NCBI RefSeq assembly: GCF_001427385.1 | Contig: NZ_LMGJ01000010.1 | Span: forward strand, 1 to 41,757 | From: Mesorhizobium sp. Root157 | GTDB lineage: Bacteria; Pseudomonadota; Alphaproteobacteria; Rhizobiales; Rhizobiaceae | DNA length: 41,757 nucleotides | Direction of reading: 5' to 3' | Part shown: piece after piece, positions 1 to 8,306 of the stretch | Position numbering within the stretch: position 1 is the stretch's first letter | Layout: every line of letters begins with the position of its first letter | Notes under the pieces: model-generated | Database searches by the model: none | Seen by the model: only the letters and a program-made list of their open reading frames with translations | Told to the model about the DNA's origin: nothing | Program-made: the position numbers and the translations under genes

Positions 1-2565
1 GCGTCCGATATCGCGCAAGGCAAGCGCCAGTCCGTTTTGACGCGGGAATGCGGACAGTTTCGCCAGCAAGGTCGAAGGCCGCACCTGGCCGGAACGGATC
101 GTTGTAACGAGACGCAGGATGTCATTCCAATTTACCCTGATCCGCTCGACGTTGATGGGTTCGCCGAAGAGCGAGGCGAGGTTTTCGGGAGGCGTGTCGC
201 CCGGGAAGAGATAGAGCCGGCGATCCTTGAGGCCGCGCAACCGGGGAACGAGCTGGAAACCGACAAGATGGCAGAGGGCGAAACTCATATCGCTGACGCC
301 GCCGGTATCGACATAATGGGTTTCGATGGTGAGATCGCTGCCATGATAGAGCAGACCGTCGAGAACGTAGATGGCCTCGCTCGCATTGGCGTTCATAGCG
401 ATGATGTGGAACGCCCCATACTGGTCGGAGGTGAAGCGATAAAACTTCGCACCGGGGTTCGGGCCGTAGCGGGCGTTGAGGTCGCCGATCGCCTCGGCGT
501 GCCCACCCGCCGGAAAATACTGCCCGTCCGAGGATGAGGTGGTTCCGTCGCCCCACAGTTTCGCGAGAGGCAATTGTCTCTGGGCATTGATAAGGATGGC
601 ATGCGCGGCGGTGTAACCCTCCTCCCGGATATGCCAGTCGTGCGCCCAGGCGAGTTGGCGCATCGTCAGTCCGGGAGAAACATCCGCCATCCTGGTAAGG
701 CCGAGATTGATGCCGTCCGCGAGAACGGCGGTAAGCAGTGCAAGCTTGTTGTCGGCCGTGCGCCCGGTGCGCAAATGGGTGAAGGCGTTGGAAAATCCCG
801 TTCGGGCGTCCACCTCAAGCAGCAGGTCGGTGATCCGGATCCCAGGCAGGCGGCCTCCCACCTTCGGTTTTAACGATTTCGCGATGTCCGGAAACATGGC
901 CTTGTGCGGCGTGACGCTGAAACCCGCGCCGGCCAATTCGACATCGTCGAGCTCACCGGCTTCCGCCAGACGGGAAAGCTCGCTCAGCCCATCATTCAAG
1001 ATCTGGCGCTGTTGCTTCAGATAGATTTCAACATCGGTATCGACGGCGATCGGAAGCGGGCCTTCCTCGCGCATCAACTCGAATGTCGGCGCGGGAATGA
1101 GGAAGCTCTCGAAGGACTGAAAGCGCTTTGCGCCCTCCACCCAGACATCGCCGGCATCGAGGCGGCGTTTCAATTCGCTGAACAGGCAGAGTTCATAGGC
1201 CCTGCGATCGATCTTGCCATCCTGCAGGATGAGCGGCATCCAGCCTTTCGGCGCAAAGGATATGGGAGCCCGGTCGGGTATCGCTCTTTTGCCTTTGCGG
1301 TACAGTTCAGCGACCATGGATAGCGCCCGCAGGAGATTCGCTGCGACGGCGTGGCCGCGAAACACGAACGTCGAGAGGAATTCCGGCGCCATTTTTCGGA
1401 TCGTTGGATAGCGCTGGAGCATTTCGATTTTCCCGTCGATGCTGTCGGGAGCAATCAGTGTGTCGACCGCCTGAACACTGGTCGCGAAGACCGGCCATTG
1501 AATGACCTGTTCGAGCGCCCTGCCGATATCCTCGCCCTTCTGCCTGGCCTCTATGATCGCATGGCAAACTTTCGAAACGTCCTTCAGCGGCTTTTGAACC
1601 TCCCGCACGGAACGGGTGATGCGGGCGGTCGCCTGATTGTCGGCTCGCCGCGTCATGGCGCCGATCAGCTTCTTGAACACGTCGATGGCGCAGTCGGTCA
1701 AATGGCGAGAGAGGTGTAAAGTCGTCGCAGCCAGCACGGCGTGCCGGCGTTCGGGATTGAGGTCGCGCAAATGCTGCGCGCTCATCCGCATCCCTTCCGC
1801 GGCGAGTTCATCAAAAACCTTGGTTGGAATGCGCTCCATCAGTTCCATTGGCAGGTTCAGTGACCGAAGAAACTGGACGCGTTCAGCTATCCTGTCGAGA
1901 TTGATGGCGGTAGGCGACAATGCCGGTGTTCTCGCCCACGCGAGGATGGTCACGTTCGTCCCCGCACGCGGGTCGAGAAGTTTGTCGAGGTCACGCTTCT
2001 GACCTTCCGAAAGCCCGCCAGCCAGGGCCCGGTGAGCGATGCGGATGCCGCGCCGGATTGCAACGTGGATGATGGCTTCGAGTGCTCCGCGCGTCGGCAG
2101 GAGAATTCGCCGACGTCGCAATTCCTCCACAACCATGTCCGCCAAAACATCGGCCCGGCGCAGGGTTTGCGCAGCCGGCGTCAACCAGCCGGTCAGTGCC
2201 CGCACGTCCGAAGGCGCAAATGGGCGCATCTTCATTTTCTCGAACAGCAGGGCGAGGTGCTCGCGGCGCGTCTGCGGACGTTCGAAATATCGGTCGATCT
2301 CACGGTGATCGGCACCGATCTGCCGCGCCAGGAACCGCAAGACGCCGGAAGGCAGGATCTCACCATCGGCGAGCGGTCGGCCTGGAAATCGCAACATCGC
2401 CAGAACGCAGGCCAGGCCCAGCCGGTTCGACGCCTTGTTCTGTCGCATGACCAGATCGAGATCCGACTGGTCCAGCGTGTAATGTTTGGCGATCTCTCTT
2501 TCGTCGTCGGGGATCGCTGTCGCCCGGCTCCACCATGTTTCGCCCAACAGTGCTCTTCGCGCCAT
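1..2565 (-). CDS. tnpA: Tn3-family transposase TnpA of Tn_A, N-terminal 855 codons (open at window edge)
   Basis: This frame is open from an ATG at 2565 to base 1 without a stop, so the gene runs off the left edge. It starts MARRALLGETWW and is preceded on the minus strand by a strong GGAGATGGAGG Shine-Dalgarno region. The N-terminal half matches the Tn3 TnpA DNA-binding region. Two catalytic Asp regions of the DDE domain are visible (SSSDGQYFPAGG and HYVDTGGVSDMSF). The missing C-terminus is the fragment at 41122-41757. Joined through the end overlap the protein is 988 aa, the usual Tn3 transposase length. It is divergent from its resolvase gene, with the res region between them. Cointegrate-forming replicative transposition is the family role. 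Only the window break makes it partial; no internal lesion was seen. Confidence 0.9.
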   Translation of the reverse strand, partial: MARRALLGETWWSRATAIPDDEREIAKHYTLDQSDLDLVMRQNKASNRLGLACVLAMLRFPGRPLADGEILPSGVLRFLARQIGADHREIDRYFERPQTRREHLALLFEKMKMRPFAPSDVRALTGWLTPAAQTLRRADVLADMVVEELRRRRILLPTRGALEAIIHVAIRRGIRIAHRALAGGLSEGQKRDLDKLLDPRAGTNVTILAWARTPALSPTAINLDRIAERVQFLRSLNLPMELMERIPTKVFDELAAEGMRMSAQHLRDLNPERRHAVLAATTLHLSRHLTDCAIDVFKKLIGAMTRRADNQATARITRSVREVQKPLKDVSKVCHAIIEARQKGEDIGRALEQVIQWPVFATSVQAVDTLIAPDSIDGKIEMLQRYPTIRKMAPEFLSTFVFRGHAVAANLLRALSMVAELYRKGKRAIPDRAPISFAPKGWMPLILQDGKIDRRAYELCLFSELKRRLDAGDVWVEGAKRFQSFESFLIPAPTFELMREEGPLPIAVDTDVEIYLKQQRQILNDGLSELSRLAEAGELDDVELAGAGFSVTPHKAMFPDIAKSLKPKVGGRLPGIRITDLLLEVDARTGFSNAFTHLRTGRTADNKLALLTAVLADGINLGLTRMADVSPGLTMRQLAWAHDWHIREEGYTAAHAILINAQRQLPLAKLWGDGTTSSSDGQYFPAGGHAEAIGDLNARYGPNPGAKFYRFTSDQYGAFHIIAMNANASEAIYVLDGLLYHGSDLTIETHYVDTGGVSDMSFALCHLVGFQLVPRLRGLKDRRLYLFPGDTPPENLASLFGEPINVERIRVNWNDILRLVTTIRSGQVRPSTLLAKLSAFPRQNGLALALRDIGR
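20..234. repeat. End overlap, left copy (identical to 41543-41757)
   Basis: 215 identical bases, in the same orientation, lie inside the Tn_A tnpA at both window ends. Bases 1-19 also align with 41524-41542 but differ at positions 10, 16, 18 and 19, all silent in the transposase frame. The overlap is expected if the window is a linearised circle of about 41,523 bp. Confidence 0.9.
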
Positions 2566-2728
2566 TCATCATCCTCCATCTCCTCGCGGAGGCTGCACCG
2601 AAATGGAAAACACCTGTCCGGCAAACGGTCGTTTCGCGGCTTCCACAGGTTTCGTCCATAAACCTTGCCATTCGACGGCAAACCGGACATTGTCCGAATT
2701 CAATGGGAAAGCGGACAAATCACACGTC
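2566..2728. promoter_or_regulatory. res: Tn_A res site and divergent tnpA/tnpR promoter region
   Basis: This 163-bp gap lies between divergent tnpA and tnpR, the usual place of the resolution site in Tn3-type elements. It holds repeated CGGACA/TGTCCG hexamers. One pair is a perfect palindrome with a single-base centre at 2684-2696, and further half-sites lie near 2618 and 2713. A second inverted repeat, TTGCC...GGCAA, is at about 2665-2681. The exact subsites I, II and III cannot be delimited by eye. Resolvase binding here would also repress both genes in the classical scheme. Confidence 0.6.
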
Positions 2729-3310
2729 ATGACCTCGATCGGCTACGCAAGGGTATCCACCGGCGATCAGGATACGGCGCTGCAACTCGATGCGCTGCGC
2801 AAGGCGGGCTGCGAGAAGCTGTTCGAAGACAAGGCATCGGGTGTGAAAACCGATCGGCCGGGGCTCGCCCAAGCCGTGCGCTATGCTCGAGACGGCGACA
2901 CGCTTACGGTCTGGAAGCTCGACCGTCTCGGCCGATCGATGAAGCACCTGATCGAGATCGTCACCGAGCTGGAATCCAAGGGTGTAGGCTTTCGATCTAT
3001 CACCGAAAACATCGACACCACGACACCCGGCGGTCGCTTGGTCTTCCATCTGTTCGGGGCGCTGGCCCAGTTCGAACGCGATCTCATTCGGGAAAGAACC
3101 CGCGCCGGACTACAGGCAGCAGAGGAAAGGGGTCGGCGCGGAGGCCGGCAAGCTGTCGTCACGCCGGAGAAGCTCGCTAAGGTCCGCCAGCATCTGGCTG
3201 CCGGCCTCAATGTTCGCGAAGCCGCCGCGCGCGTGAAAATCGGCAAGACCGCGCTCTACGAAGCTCTCAAAGCCGAAAAATCAGCCGCACCCACCGTCAA
3301 ACCGGCATGA
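2729..3310 (+). CDS. tnpR: Serine resolvase TnpR of Tn_A
   Basis: 193-aa small serine recombinase that resolves Tn3 cointegrates at res. The catalytic motif GYARVSTGDQ places the nucleophilic serine at residue 10. The core follows with LDRLGRSMKHL and FGALAQFERDLIRERT, and the C-terminal helix-turn-helix (about 145-185) ends in IGKTALYEAL. I chose the ATG at 2729 because the family N-terminus (MTSIGYARVS) begins there; the frame is open 81 codons further upstream, but that stretch runs through res and the tnpA start. The gene is divergent from tnpA and ends 11 bp before the TIR. A close homologue, truncated at its 5' end, is at 19036-19608. Confidence 0.93.
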   Translation: MTSIGYARVSTGDQDTALQLDALRKAGCEKLFEDKASGVKTDRPGLAQAVRYARDGDTLTVWKLDRLGRSMKHLIEIVTELESKGVGFRSITENIDTTTPGGRLVFHLFGALAQFERDLIRERTRAGLQAAEERGRRGGRQAVVTPEKLAKVRQHLAAGLNVREAAARVKIGKTALYEALKAEKSAAPTVKPA

Positions 3311-3321
3311 GTTCTTCATGC

Positions 3322-3366
3322 GTTCTCAAATGTCGGACAGATTCATCACTTTCGTGTCGTGACGCC
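3322..3366. repeat. Tn_A terminal inverted repeat, right end (TIR A)
   Basis: 45-bp TIR whose outer end is GGCGTCACGACACGAAAGTG read on the minus strand. It matches the copy at 41068-41112 at 43 of 45 positions and is also closely matched by the copy at 18980-19024. It abuts CACAC at 3367-3371. Its outer 21 bases also supply the last codons and stop of the disrupted Tn_B transposase frame. Confidence 0.92.
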
Positions 3367-5748
3367 CACACGCCAGAACCGGGAGCCGCCGATGTCGGCG
3401 ATGCGAGGACTGAACTGGTAGCCGAGGAGATGGAAGATTCCGAAGATCGTGTCGGTGTAGCCTGCGGTGTCGGTCATGATCTCGGTCGGAGAAAGCTCGG
3501 TTTCCTGCTCCAGGACGAGGGCCAGGAGATAAAGGCTATCGCGCAACGTTCCGGGAATGGTGATTGCGTTGAGGCCGGTGTACTGGTCGGACGTCAGATT
3601 GTACCAGGTGACGCCGCGTTCGTGTCCAAAGTAGTGAGGATTGGGGCCGGAATGAATGGTACGCACCGGCACGACAAAGCGTAAGCCGTCGGCCGAGGCA
3701 ACTTCTCCGCCGCCCCAGGATCGGGCGAGTGGAACCGCGTTCTGTGCCGCCACCAGTGCTGCGTTGGCGGCAGTCAGCGTCTCGGCGCGCAGGAAGTTCT
3801 GTTTCACCCAGCTCAGCCGCGATCGGCGAAACGCCGGGTTGTCCCGCCGGACAAGCGGCTCGAAGCCAGTATTGCAGGCTTCGGCCAGGAGAACGGCGCT
3901 GACGCTCGTCGCGATGTCGTCGGCGCGTGAACCACCTTCGCTCGCGTGGGTAAAATGCTCGGCAAATCCAGTCCGCGCCTGTATTTCGAGGATAAGTTCA
4001 GGCAGATCGACATGTGGAAGTCGAGTCTCGACTGCGGTGCGAAGCGCCACGAGGCTCGGCGGCTCCTCGATCTTGTCGAGCTGCGCTACCGACAGATCGA
4101 CGCCGTCGGCTGTCGTCTCGATCGACAGCGCCGGGTTGGTAGGCGCGCGATCGGCGGTTTCCCGATAGGCGATATCAAGGCGCGCCGAAAGCCGGGCCAG
4201 TTCCTCGTCGGCCGACGCTGAAACTCCGACCGTCCGACAAACGGCGGGGCGGGCGGCTTCCCAGGCCGCGCCGAACAGAAGACCCTTGCGGGGATCGGCG
4301 TAACGTAGCGACCGGGATGCAAAGACATCCCGCCGGCGGATCGTGCGCCGGAGCTGGTCGAGTACGCACAGCCGATAGCCGAACAGGTCGATCTTGCCGT
4401 CGGCCGCTTTCAGTTGGCCAATCCACTCCTTCGGTGCGAATGCGGCAGGTGCAGGTCCGGAGCGTTTGCCGCCATCTTGAACGACTCGCACGTGTTCAAG
4501 GGCATCGAGGAGGGGTTTGCCCGCCGGGGCCGCATCGAGATCGAGCCCCCGCAGCAACGCCGGTGCGAAGCGGAACTGCCCCCGGTGTTTCCTGAGTTCG
4601 GCGAAATAGACGTCGTCGGGCGGCTCGGCGAGTGCACCCACCCGGTCATAGGCGGTTTTCAGGAGATCGCGCCCCACGGTCTCGAAGATGACGGCACGAA
4701 CCTCGGCGTCCGGTGTCGCCTCGTCGAACAAAACGGCGGCGGCATCGCGCAGCTTCAGCGCAGCGGCATCGAGGTCGCGAAGCGAGCGCAGACGCGCCTC
4801 CCTTGAGGCCGCCTGCGCATTGGAAAAGATCGTCGTGGTGACGACGTCGAACAGATCGATGACGTCGTCGCTGGCGCTGGCCTCGAGTGTGCGGATGAAC
4901 GCCAGAAGCGTTGCGGTCCGCCGATCGTCCGGAAGTCGGGCGACCGCCTGTGCCTTGGCAGCGGACGCGAAGCGGGCGAGCGCATTGATGCGACCAGGCG
5001 GCAGCCTGTCGATTTCCGGCAACCCTTCCGTGATGACGCGGATTTCGTCGAGACGCGCCAGCGCCCGGCTGATCTCTGGGCCGCTCTGGATATAAGGACC
5101 GTCCCGAAGGCGATCGAGGGGGCTCTGGCGGACACCTTCCGGCACCACGACGAGAGCGTCGAGCCGCTCGCGCTGTTCGGGCGTCACCTTGTCGACGAGG
5201 CGGCGGAACAGACGGGCATTGGCGCGCGCGCGAACGCGGGAGACCGTCCGCTCGAGCACCGACAGTCCCGGCAGCAAAACCTTGTTGGCGAGCAGAAAGG
5301 AAACAGCTCTATCGAACAGCGCCGAGGGCCGGTCGGTGCCGGTCCAGCAAAGGGCGTAGAGAAAGCGGCTCAGCCGGAACGACACGCCGGGATCGGTGAC
5401 GGAGCGATAGCCATAGCGTGCCCGGATGCGCGGGATATGTCGCCAGCGCGCCCGGTCGTTCGCATAGGCGAAAATCGCGCCCGGATCATTGAGGCCGAGT
5501 TGCTCTGCCGCGTACCCCACGGCGGACGCCGGAGCTGTCGCAAGGTCCTCGAGAAACACCCCGAGCAGGCGAACCGATCCGAGCTGGACGGCGACGCCCA
5601 GGCGGTTGCGATCGCCGCGATGCTCGGCGACAAACGCGCGATCGGCGTCATCGAGATAGAAGTACCTGACCAACTGATCGGAGGTCGGCTCGTCCGCGAA
5701 ACGACCGTAGCGCCGGACCTGGTCCTCGGTGAGGAAGCTGACCGGCAC
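3346..5748 (-). pseudogene. tnpA: Tn_B transposase TnpA, 5' part, interrupted by Tn_A
   Basis: 800-aa frame starting MPVSFLTEDQVRRYGRFADE, a typical Tn3-family TnpA N-terminus. It continues through the first and second catalytic Asp regions (ADGLRFVVPVRTIHSG and EIMTDTAGYTDTIFG). The authentic protein stops after RFWRV at 3372; the last residues, GVTTRK and stop, are encoded by the inserted TIR. The remaining 206 residues are at 40442-41067. The two parts add up to 3003 nt, a 1000-aa protein in frame after removal of Tn_A and one CACAC. The break lies between the second and third acidic catalytic residues, so this half cannot be a working transposase. It follows tnpR_B by 8 bp on the same strand, as in one transcription unit. 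Confidence 0.93.
3367..3371. repeat. 5-bp target duplication CACAC of Tn_A (right copy)
   Basis: CACAC directly follows the TIR here and directly precedes the other Tn_A TIR at 41063-41067. Removing one copy and the element restores an in-frame Tn_B transposase across the junction (RFWRV joined to DRKADYG). Confidence 0.9.
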
Positions 5749-5756
5749 GGGCTCTC

Positions 5757-6365
5757 CTATTTCGCGGCGACCGAACGCTTCTTGAGAAGATCAGCGGCAC
5801 GCGGGCGCGGTTGGCCCTTGCTGTCGACATAGGCATAGAGCGTCGACAGCGAGACGCCGAGCTGGGTGGCGACATCACGGGCGCTGTTTTCCCGGTCCGC
5901 CATCATCGCCATCGCGGTCTTAAGCTTCGGACGGGTCATCATCCGCGGCCGTCCGCCGGCGCGACCCCGGGCTCGCGCGGCGGCCAGACCTGCCATCGTG
6001 CGCTCATGGATGAGATCGCGCTCGAACTCGGCGAGCGTGGCGAAAATGCCAAAGACAAGTCGCCCCGTCGCCGTGGTCGTGTCGACGTCACCGGTCAGCA
6101 CCTTCAGCCCGATCCCCTGCTTCTGAAGCTCGCCGACAAGCCCGACGACATGCGGCAGGGATCGTCCGATCCGGTCGAGTTTCCAGATGACAAGCGTGTC
6201 GCCCTCGCGAGCGGTGTCGAGTGCCTGGGCAAGGCCGGGCCGCTCGGTGGCGCGGCCCGAACAGACATCCTCGTAGATCTTCCGACAGCCAGCCTTTTCG
6301 AGCGCATCGCGTTGAAGGTCGAGGCTCTGCTCGGCCGTCGACACCCGCATATATCCGATCAGCAT
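5757..6365 (-). CDS. tnpR: Serine resolvase TnpR of Tn_B
   Basis: 202-aa serine recombinase starting MLIGYMRVSTAEQ, with the catalytic serine at residue 9. The family motifs WKLDRIGRSLPHV, GIFATLAEFERDLIHERT and a C-terminal helix-turn-helix (LGVSLSTLYAYV) are present. It precedes the Tn_B transposase gene co-directionally with an 8-bp gap, the tnpR-tnpA order of Tn21/Tn5393-like elements. It is clearly divergent from the Tn_A and Tn_D resolvases. It appears intact although its transposase partner is broken. Confidence 0.92.
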   Translation of the reverse strand: MLIGYMRVSTAEQSLDLQRDALEKAGCRKIYEDVCSGRATERPGLAQALDTAREGDTLVIWKLDRIGRSLPHVVGLVGELQKQGIGLKVLTGDVDTTTATGRLVFGIFATLAEFERDLIHERTMAGLAAARARGRAGGRPRMMTRPKLKTAMAMMADRENSARDVATQLGVSLSTLYAYVDSKGQPRPRAADLLKKRSVAAK

Positions 6366-6515
6366 GGTGATGTTCGCCCCCTTCGTCTATCAACGTAGCG
6401 GGGGCCAGGTTTTCTGGCTATAGGTTTATCCAAGGCTTTATATGAAATCGGCAGATCGTCGCGCCAGATTCGCCGGCGTGTTGTTCCGAGGTGCAGAAAA
6501 CCGGGGTTTGTTGCG
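6366..6515. other. Region upstream of tnpR_B, likely Tn_B res
   Basis: 150 bp between the tnpR_B start and the next gene. By family layout res should lie here. It holds an inverted repeat GCCAG-GTTTT-CTGGC near 6405-6420. I could not recognise a Tn3-type TIR marking the outer end of Tn_B, so the element boundary on this side is unknown. Confidence 0.35.
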
Positions 6516-6914
6516 ATGCCCGACACAGACCACCGCCCGAATGTTCCGGACCTGCCGCCGGAAGACAAGATGGGCTTTGCCGTGCCGAAGACGCCGGCCC
6601 ACTCGCTCATGCTCCTGAACCGCTACATGCGGACCGACATGCTGCAGCACATCCATGTGCGTCTTCACAAGATGAGGGATGAAAACGAGCCCGGTTCCCC
6701 TTTGCATCATATGGCGAAAAGCCTCGAACAGGTCATCGGCACCTGGGACGGCATCAACCTGGTCGAATGCTTTACCCGCAACCACCTCCATATCGATCCG
6801 GATTACGAATTCCGGCCGGAGCAGGATTACCTCCACGACATCAGGCTGATGAAGCATCACCTCAAATGCCACAGGTCAACGATCAAGGAGCTGGATCGCT
6901 GGCGCTATCCCTGA
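6516..6914 (+). CDS. Conserved-looking hypothetical protein, 132 aa
   Basis: I do not recognise this protein. It starts MPDTDHRPNVPDLPPEDKMG behind a GGGG stretch with about 8-nt spacing. It is hydrophilic, without signal peptide or membrane segment, rich in His and Met, and probably mostly helical (about residues 27-75 and 100-132). An acidic patch (DPDYEFRPEQDYLHD) precedes a basic C-terminus. It lies between the Tn_B resolvase and the backbone genes, and could be a Tn_B passenger or part of the plasmid backbone. The reading frame is clean and its codon use matches the GC-rich neighbours, so I take it as a real gene of unknown role. Confidence 0.6.
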   Translation: MPDTDHRPNVPDLPPEDKMGFAVPKTPAHSLMLLNRYMRTDMLQHIHVRLHKMRDENEPGSPLHHMAKSLEQVIGTWDGINLVECFTRNHLHIDPDYEFRPEQDYLHDIRLMKHHLKCHRSTIKELDRWRYP

Positions 6915-6969
6915 TGTTGTCTCTAGCAAGTGAGTTTCTGTCGCAAAAATCCCGAAACATACGACACCT

Positions 6970-7517
6970 TCACAAGGATTGCAGACGTTCCGCCATGAAG
7001 TCGGCGCGCTGCTCGATCCCCACCAGCGGCAGCTCTACAATCTGATAGCCAAGCCGGGTGTAGGTTTCGGCCATGACCCGGCCGGTCGCCTCGGCCTCCT
7101 GCCGGTCCTGCTTGCGCTCGGCGTCCTGCGCGAAAATGGCATCCCAATACGGGGCGAGGAAAACCCGCTTGTTGTAGGGATGAATTTCGCCGCCGCCTCG
7201 ACATGAGCCGGGACAGGCAGACCGCAGAGCGTGAGATAGCCAACAACATCAGGAATCCCACGATCCATCAGGACGGGCGCGTCACTCGCAAGAGCCTCAT
7301 GGTAGGAACGCAGCTCCCAACCCAACATGAGTTCGGCAAAGATGGCCCGATCCGCCCAAGGCAAGGCTGGCCCGCCGATCCTGACTTGATCTTGTATGAT
7401 CGCCCGGCCGGCCTCGGGCATCGTGCGGAAGCCGCGCCGGGTCATGGCGTCAATCAGGCTGCTTTTGCCGGAACCGGGGCCGCCAGTCACGACGAACATA
7501 TGTTCAGCGTTAGCCAT
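6970..7517 (-). pseudogene. P-loop AAA-family ATPase, frameshifted
   Basis: The N-terminal part (from 7517) reads MANAEHMFVVTGGPGSGKSS with a Walker A P-loop at residues about 12-19, and continues normally to about residue 115 (PVPAHVEAAAKF). From about 7180 down to 6970 the homologous sequence is in another frame (RVFLAPYWDAIFAQDAERKQ ... MAERLQSL, stop at 6970). The uninterrupted frame instead ends in low-quality Arg/Pro/Ser sequence at 7035. The total span of 548 nt is 3n+2, so loss of one base near 7180-7190 explains it. Intact, it would be about 182 aa, like small predicted ATPases. A sequencing error is possible. It sits 16 bp downstream of the DUF6118-like gene on the same strand. Confidence 0.75.
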
Positions 7518-7533
7518 AGAAACTCCTTCTGCA

Positions 7534-8295
7534 CTACTGCGCCGGCGCTGCTGCCGGCGCTTTCACGGTGATGGTGCAACGCTGATCCTCGCCGGCCGTG
7601 CGCGCGGCCTCCCAACAAGCCGCTACCGCCTCCCTGTTCGTTTCAAGGAGCTGGTCGGCCGAGGCCACGCGCTGCCATGCTTCCGGGCTGCCGAACGCCA
7701 TGAGGCTCATACCGGCCTGCCACGGCCTTTCGCCCATGACGACGCTGGCGACACGCGGCGCGGCCGAGAACGGCAACACGCGCGGAAGGAACAACATCAC
7801 CAGCGCGCCGGCAAGCAGGCCAACAGCGAAAGCGGCGACAAGCCACCAATCTTGCCGGCTGCGCTCCCGCGCGCCGGCGACGTGCGCCGAAAGATTCCGG
7901 CCGGCGCGCTCGAGGTCGGACGCCTGCCGCTCAAGTGTCTGCGCGGCGGTGCGTATCAGGGCCTCGCCGCTGCGCTCGAGGACCGCCGCATAGTGTTGCG
8001 CGCCCTGCCGGAGAATGGGCGATTGCTCTACGCCGTGCAGGCGCTCCGCGACAATGCCGAGCTGCTGCACGAGCTGGGCGAGCTGGGGCTTGTAATCGGC
8101 CTGCGGCTCGATCCTTTCGAGCTGGTCGAAAGCAGCTTCCAGCCCGCGCCGCATCACGGTCATTTCCGCGCCGATCTGCGCGCCCTGCGCCTCGATCGTG
8201 CGCCGTAGCGCATCGAACGCGGCGGCCGGGTCGCCGGCGTCCTCGTCCAGTGCTTCCGGCTCGATTCCTTCCCTGTCGTCGTCCAGCTCCGCCAT
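7534..8295 (-). CDS. DUF6118-like membrane-anchored coiled-coil protein
   Basis: 253 aa. Residues about 1-30 are acidic, and residues 35-145 are helical coiled-coil-like (ALRRTIEAQGAQIG, LERQASDLERAGRNL). One transmembrane segment follows at about 150-170 (WWLVAAFAVGLLAGALVMLF), then a short C-terminal domain ending in a Cys-containing ITVKAP tail. This arrangement, directly downstream of Ti-type traA in the same direction with an 11-bp gap, fits the DUF6118 family as I recall it in alphaproteobacterial plasmids. The function is not known; membrane association and proximity suggest a transfer accessory role. The assignment rests on layout and resemblance, not on a search. Confidence 0.7.
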   Translation of the reverse strand: MAELDDDREGIEPEALDEDAGDPAAAFDALRRTIEAQGAQIGAEMTVMRRGLEAAFDQLERIEPQADYKPQLAQLVQQLGIVAERLHGVEQSPILRQGAQHYAAVLERSGEALIRTAAQTLERQASDLERAGRNLSAHVAGARERSRQDWWLVAAFAVGLLAGALVMLFLPRVLPFSAAPRVASVVMGERPWQAGMSLMAFGSPEAWQRVASADQLLETNREAVAACWEAARTAGEDQRCTITVKAPAAAPAQ

Positions 8296-8306
8296 ATTCT
8301 CCGTGC

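Noticed and set aside
1..2565. Apparent cluster of short broken frames suggesting a decayed transposase
   Set aside because: The short frames are in the wrong phases. The true phase is open all the way from 2565 to base 1 and only lacks a stop because of the window edge.
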